A stretch of DNA of 64,000 bases, taken from Fusibacter sp963666805 (GTDB lineage: Bacteria; Bacillota; Clostridia; Peptostreptococcales; Acidaminobacteraceae). The number at the start of each line of letters is the position of its first letter. The first letter of the stretch is position 1. The notes below the pieces were generated by a model. The model worked only from the letters and a program-made list of their open reading frames with translations, searched no databases and was not told the DNA's origin. Below, in pieces: positions 60,367-64,000 of the stretch. The stretch covers positions 1,054,001-1,118,000 of the forward strand of contig CAXXWR010000006.1 of NCBI GenBank assembly GCA_963666805.2, given 5' to 3'. The position numbers and the translations under genes were made by a program.

Positions 60367-61090
60367 CTTAATTCAAACGGAATTTCTGAAGCTCCGACGC
60401 AGAAAATTTATTTGGCTAATGATGCTTGCTGCCCTATTTATCCCACTTGTATCTATATTCTATTTTAGAGCGATTGGTGCAACTGGCATTACGCCAATGC
60501 AATTTTATAAATGGGCGGCTTATTCCTACACACCATGGATTATCCTTCCACTTGTGCTAGGGATGCTTTGTACGATGCTGATGTATGATGAAAATCAAAA
60601 TGATATGTTGAAGCAGTTATGGATTATTCCTATCAGTAAAATCGGATATTTCTTTAGTAAATTTGCGGTTGTATGGATTTATTCAATTGCCTTTATGCTT
60701 CTTACGGCAGTAAGCTCCATTTTAGCTGGGGTATTGCCGGGAACGATTGTTTTCACATCAGAAAGCGTCTCTTTTTTGCTGGTTAAATGTTTAGAAACAG
60801 GAGTGTTGGCGCCTTTTGCCGTGTTACCTGTACTTGCTGTATCTGCCTCTCAGAAGAACTATATTTTGCCGGTAAGCGTGACTATTGTATATACCTTTCT
60901 TGGTTTTATTTCATTGATGGTTAATATGTATATCCATCCGCTTTCTAGCATGACTGCTATTCTCATGCGTAATATTGAAGGTGTTGTCATGCAACAACCC
61001 TTACACATAGGGAAAGCCTTTTTATGTATCGGTATAGGGGGCGTTGTTTCAACGGTTTGGGCGAGAATTTCGCTGGGAAAAGGAAAGTAG
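60359..61090 (+). CDS. ABC-2-type permease, MutE/EpiE-like (subunit 2)
   Basis: 243 residues from a TTG at 60359, inside the 3' end of the ATPase gene, with AGGAGGAGAGG directly upstream; a longer frame to 60311 has no RBS. Six hydrophobic segments; NLIQTEFLKLRRRKFIWLM at the N-terminus and MYDENQNDMLKQLWIIPISK after TM2 match lantibiotic-protection permeases. Translation is probably coupled with the ATPase. Confidence 0.88.
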   Translation: MLNLIQTEFLKLRRRKFIWLMMLAALFIPLVSIFYFRAIGATGITPMQFYKWAAYSYTPWIILPLVLGMLCTMLMYDENQNDMLKQLWIIPISKIGYFFSKFAVVWIYSIAFMLLTAVSSILAGVLPGTIVFTSESVSFLLVKCLETGVLAPFAVLPVLAVSASQKNYILPVSVTIVYTFLGFISLMVNMYIHPLSSMTAILMRNIEGVVMQQPLHIGKAFLCIGIGGVVSTVWARISLGKGK

Positions 61091-61100
61091 GTGAAATGAT

Positions 61101-61838
61101 ATGAAAACACTTTTATGGGCAGAACGATTGAAACTCAAACGCTCAAAAATACTATGGATTGCAGTTTTTGCAGCGATTTTGGTGGCTCTTATCGTATTTA
61201 TGCAGGGACAATTTATGTATAATGGTCAGCGTTATGTGGACGGTGCGGGATGGTTTATAACGGCCACTCAATCTTTAGGCAGTCTATATGTATTGCCTGC
61301 TATTATTGCTCTTTTAGGGAGCTATATGATTTGTCGCGAAGATCAGGACGATACTATGAAATCTCTTGTCCTTGTGCCAGTCAACATTTCCGATTTATTA
61401 AGGGCAAAGATGGTGATGGCAGCATTCTTTTCTGTTGCACTGTATGTTTTTCTATTTGCAGTTACATTGACCGTGGAAGCGGTGCTTCATTTCTCTTTGA
61501 TTAGCGCAAGCATGGTCTTTAAATTTGCCAAAATCTATTTAGTAGAGGGAATAGGTCTTTTCTTAGCGGTTTCACCAATCATAGCTATTGTATATAGATT
61601 AAAAAAAGGATATTGGCTCGCACTTATATTTGCTGAAATTTATTCCTTCCTTGGTTTGTTCTTTGGGATGCAAAGTACAATGTACGCTATTTATCCGATT
61701 ACAGCGGCTTTCTGTCTGGCGGGCTATTACGACACGACACCTGTACAGTTTTTTATGAGCCTGATTAGTTTGCTAGCCTGTGGTGCGTTGTCACTTGTAA
61801 TTTTACAGGGGCTGGGAAGAAGATCGGAAATTTATTAG
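61101..61838 (+). CDS. ABC-2-type permease, MutG-like (subunit 3)
   Basis: 245 residues, ATG at 61101 with AGGTGA upstream, ten bases after the previous gene. Starts MKTLLWAERLKLKRSKILW, with CREDQDDTMKSLVLVPVNIS after TM2, the same motif as in the other two permeases. Six hydrophobic segments. Lantibiotic-immunity transporters usually have two permeases (LanE, LanG); here there are three related ones around one ATPase. Terminator follows. Confidence 0.88.
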   Translation: MKTLLWAERLKLKRSKILWIAVFAAILVALIVFMQGQFMYNGQRYVDGAGWFITATQSLGSLYVLPAIIALLGSYMICREDQDDTMKSLVLVPVNISDLLRAKMVMAAFFSVALYVFLFAVTLTVEAVLHFSLISASMVFKFAKIYLVEGIGLFLAVSPIIAIVYRLKKGYWLALIFAEIYSFLGLFFGMQSTMYAIYPITAAFCLAGYYDTTPVQFFMSLISLLACGALSLVILQGLGRRSEIY

Positions 61839-61852
61839 AATAGAGGAGTAAT

Positions 61853-61886
61853 AAAATCACATTCATGAGTTGGATGTGATTTTTTA
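61853..61886 (+). terminator. terminator of the ABC operon
   Basis: AAAATCACATTC pairs with GGATGTGATTTT (one T-G), loop ATGAGTT, T-run. Confidence 0.85.
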
Positions 61887-61964
61887 GTGGTCCCAATAGG
61901 CATTTTAATTTGATTATCCTAAGAATAGAGTTGAGCTAATAGGTCAAATTGGTTACAATAGTAT

Positions 61965-62002
61965 TATATAAAATTTTTTATATATGAGAAAGCGTTCATA
62001 TA
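61965..62002 (+). promoter_or_regulatory. overlapping alternative dyads upstream of tldD
   Basis: TATATAAAA (61965-61973)/TTTTATATA (61976-61984) and TATATGA (61981-61987)/TCATATA (61996-62002, then T-run) share bases 61981-61984, so they exclude each other. The second looks like a weak terminator. Confidence 0.4.
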
Positions 62003-62068
62003 TTTTTTACATGATGGACACGATTAGATGATAATCGTTGTTTATGATAATACTACTGGAGGTGTAAT

Positions 62069-63457
62069 ATGCTTAATCAACAACTCGTTCATGATGTGCT
62101 AGAAGCAGCACTGAGTCATGGCGGTGATTTTGCTGAATTATTTGTTGAGGATAGAATCAATTCAACTATTCAAATGATTCAAGGCAAAGTAGAAAACTCA
62201 CTGTCAGGAAATGACTTTGGTGTGGGCATTCGTATTTTTAGTGGCACAAACAGTGTATATACTTACACAAACAATGCAGATAAAGCTAATTTGATTAGAG
62301 TGGCGAAAGATGCATCTATCGCTCTTCAAGATGTGCCTAAAAATCTGCACTTTGATTTAGTACTGAGAAAACCAGAAATTATCCATCCGGTTTTAAAAAA
62401 ACCTCAAGATATTTCTAAGACAGAAAAAATAGATTTAATGCGCAGAGGACATGTTGCTGCGAAACAATATAGTGATTTAATCGGACAAGTGGTAGTGACT
62501 TACTTAGATTATAATCAAAAGGTTTTAATTGCCAACACTGAAGGAGTGTGGGCAGAAGATGACCGTACAAGAACACGTTACGTGATTAAGACCATTGCTA
62601 ATAGTAATGGCAAAATGGAAACAGGCAGTATGGGAAAAGGCTCTGGTAAAGGATTTGAGCTTTACGATCAAATCAGTGTTGAAGATATTGCCAGAGAAGC
62701 AGCAAGAGTATCTGTTACAATGCTTGATGCGAAACCTTCTCCAAGTGGTAAATTTCCTGTCATCATTGATAATAAATTTGGTGGCGTTATATTCCATGAG
62801 GCTTGTGGACATGGCCTTGAAGCAACGAGTGTTGCCAAGGGAAACAGTGTTTTCGCTGGCAAATTAGGCGAAAAAATAGCAGCGGATTGTGTTAATGCAG
62901 TTGATGATGGAACAGTGCCAAATGAGTGGGGTTCACTTAGTTTTGATGATGAAGGCACACCTACTCAAAGAAATGTACTCATTGAAAACGGCATATTAAA
63001 AGGTTACATGATAGACAGACTTAACGCACGTCGCATGAAAATGGATATTACAGGCTCATCAAGACGTCAATCTTATAGATATGCACCAACCTCTCGAATG
63101 ACCAACACTTACATTCTTGATGGTAAAGACAACTTTGAAGATATGGTATCAAGTATTGAAAATGGTGTATACGCCAAATACCTTGGCGGGGGTTCAGTGA
63201 ATACAGCAACAGGAGAATTTAATTTTGCGACCCAAGAAGCTTACCTTGTTAAAGACGGTAAAATTACAGAACCGGTTAAAGGGGCAACGCTTATTGGCAC
63301 TGGGCTTGAAATCCTTCAAAAAATTGAGATGGTAAGTCAAAATTTTGATTCTTCTGAAGGCATGTGTGGATCAGTGAGTGGATCAATTCCCGCTGGGCTA
63401 GGACAGCCGGCAATCAAAGTATCAGAAATAACGGTTGGCGGAAGAGAGGAGGCTTAA
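62069..63457 (+). CDS. tldD: TldD-family metalloprotease subunit
   Basis: 462 residues. The zinc motif HEACGH is at 243-248 in VIFHEACGHGLEA (HExxxH, as in TldD). The N-terminal part (about 10-200) is the TldD/PmbA common domain (GGDFAELFVEDRINSTIQMI). The C-terminal half includes MTNTYILDGKDNFEDM and CGSVSGSIPAGLGQPAI. TldD pairs with TldE/PmbA to form a protease acting on unfolded peptides (for example maturing microcin B17 or degrading CcdA in E. coli); the partner gene follows at once. RBS TGGAGGTG. Confidence 0.95.
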   Translation: MLNQQLVHDVLEAALSHGGDFAELFVEDRINSTIQMIQGKVENSLSGNDFGVGIRIFSGTNSVYTYTNNADKANLIRVAKDASIALQDVPKNLHFDLVLRKPEIIHPVLKKPQDISKTEKIDLMRRGHVAAKQYSDLIGQVVVTYLDYNQKVLIANTEGVWAEDDRTRTRYVIKTIANSNGKMETGSMGKGSGKGFELYDQISVEDIAREAARVSVTMLDAKPSPSGKFPVIIDNKFGGVIFHEACGHGLEATSVAKGNSVFAGKLGEKIAADCVNAVDDGTVPNEWGSLSFDDEGTPTQRNVLIENGILKGYMIDRLNARRMKMDITGSSRRQSYRYAPTSRMTNTYILDGKDNFEDMVSSIENGVYAKYLGGGSVNTATGEFNFATQEAYLVKDGKITEPVKGATLIGTGLEILQKIEMVSQNFDSSEGMCGSVSGSIPAGLGQPAIKVSEITVGGREEA

Positions 63458-63458
63458 T

Positions 63459-64000
63459 ATGACAATTGAAAAATTATTTGAACTTGGTAAAAAAGAAGGG
63501 TTTGAAGAACAGGAAGTCTATGAAGTTAACTCAGAATCCCTAGAAATTTCCGTTTTTGATGGTGAAATTGATAAATACAGCATGTCACAAGAAGGCGGTC
63601 TTTCTTACAGAGGACTCTTAAACAATAAGATGGGCTATTCTTATACAGAAAAAGTAGAAGATAGTACAATTGACATGCTCGTTGCAGAAGCCAAAGCCAA
63701 TGCAGAAATTATTGAATCAGAAGATAAAGTTTTTATTTTTAAAGGGAGTCCTCATTATAAGACGTTTGACCATTATAAAGCCTCTCTTAAAGAGAGACCT
63801 GTAAAAGATAAAATTGACTTCATGTTGGACCTTGAAAAGGCAATCAAAGAAGCTGACTCACGTGTAAAAAGTTTAGCTTATAATGGCTATAATGAAGTTA
63901 CTTTTTCAAAACATATTGCCAATACACATGGCCTTGATATTGCAGAGAAGAAAAACTTTTGTGTCGCTTATGCCATGGTAGTTGTTGAAGAAAAAGGTGA
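63459..64000 (+). CDS. pmbA: TldE/PmbA-family protein, partial (C-terminus beyond window)
   Basis: Open from the ATG at 63459 to the right edge, 180 codons, no stop. GAGAGGAGG lies in the end of tldD, and the ATG follows the tldD stop by one base. N-terminal part of the PmbA domain: LFELGKKEGFEEQEVYEVN, then EISVFDGEIDKYSMSQEGGL and YRGLLNNKMGYSYTEKV. TldE lacks the zinc site in known members and acts as partner of TldD; that part is outside the window here. Confidence 0.93.
   Translation, partial: MTIEKLFELGKKEGFEEQEVYEVNSESLEISVFDGEIDKYSMSQEGGLSYRGLLNNKMGYSYTEKVEDSTIDMLVAEAKANAEIIESEDKVFIFKGSPHYKTFDHYKASLKERPVKDKIDFMLDLEKAIKEADSRVKSLAYNGYNEVTFSKHIANTHGLDIAEKKNFCVAYAMVVVEEKG

Overview
This is one contiguous piece of an A+T-rich chromosome from an anaerobic Bacillota, most likely class Clostridia. 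The signs are a one-chain pyruvate:ferredoxin oxidoreductase, a flavodiiron protein facing it, an arginine deiminase operon, Veg, PurR and SpoVG homologues, strong AGGAGG-type ribosome binding sites, several TTG/GTG starts, and a gene order (purR-spoVG-glmU-prs-pth-mfd-prsA-mazG-hup-rqcP-divIC) that matches the Bacillus/Clostridium block. I cannot name the genus. There are no rRNA genes, CRISPR arrays, insertion sequences or prophage genes.

Layout. 1-7.9 kb: a partial GAF-domain membrane protein, an NfeD/SPFH membrane pair, a DUF2089/SHOCT-like/DUF4097 envelope-type operon, the flavinyl transferase ApbE converging on a tandem FMN-binding lipoprotein, and a TIM-barrel isomerase-like protein. 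8-12 kb: veg, then arcA-arcB-arcC for ATP from arginine. 12.3-17.4 kb: a PAS-type sigma-54 activator, a textbook -24/-12 promoter, a KASIII-like enzyme with altered active site, a CoA-transferase and a DUF4438 protein. 17.5-24.5 kb: flavodiiron protein, PFOR with a long leader, a small SRPBCC-like protein and an iron-sulfur aldo/keto reductase. 24.8-28.9 kb: a three-gene glycosyltransferase cassette whose last member is fused to a cyclic-nucleotide-binding-type domain. 29-38.9 kb: membrane protein, FAH-family protein, L,D-transpeptidase, putative glycoside hydrolase, pyrE, trmB, cls, lspA and an LCP protein. 39-47 kb: murC, purR, spoVG, glmU, prs and a chemoreceptor. 47-56.2 kb: pth, mfd, prsA, mazG, hup, rqcP, divIC and ppx/gppA. 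56.3-61.8 kb: tRNA-Asp and tRNA-Thr, then a two-component system with a lantibiotic-immunity-like ABC transporter. 62-64 kb: tldD and the start of its partner tldE/pmbA.

How it works together. Energy metabolism is fermentative: pyruvate oxidation to acetyl-CoA with reduced ferredoxin, and ATP from arginine. ApbE and the FMN-binding lipoprotein suggest extracytoplasmic flavin electron transfer. Many genes serve the envelope. SpoVG sits behind a good sigma-H promoter, yet spoVT, yabP and yabQ are missing from their usual places, which raises the question of whether this lineage still sporulates.

Most worth following up: the glycosyltransferase/cNMP-domain fusion, the sigma-54-controlled KASIII-like/CoA-transferase operon with paired upstream dyads, the three 11-bp direct repeats in front of the ABC transporter, the SHOCT-like helix module shared by three consecutive genes, and the nearly identical duplicated FMN-binding domain.
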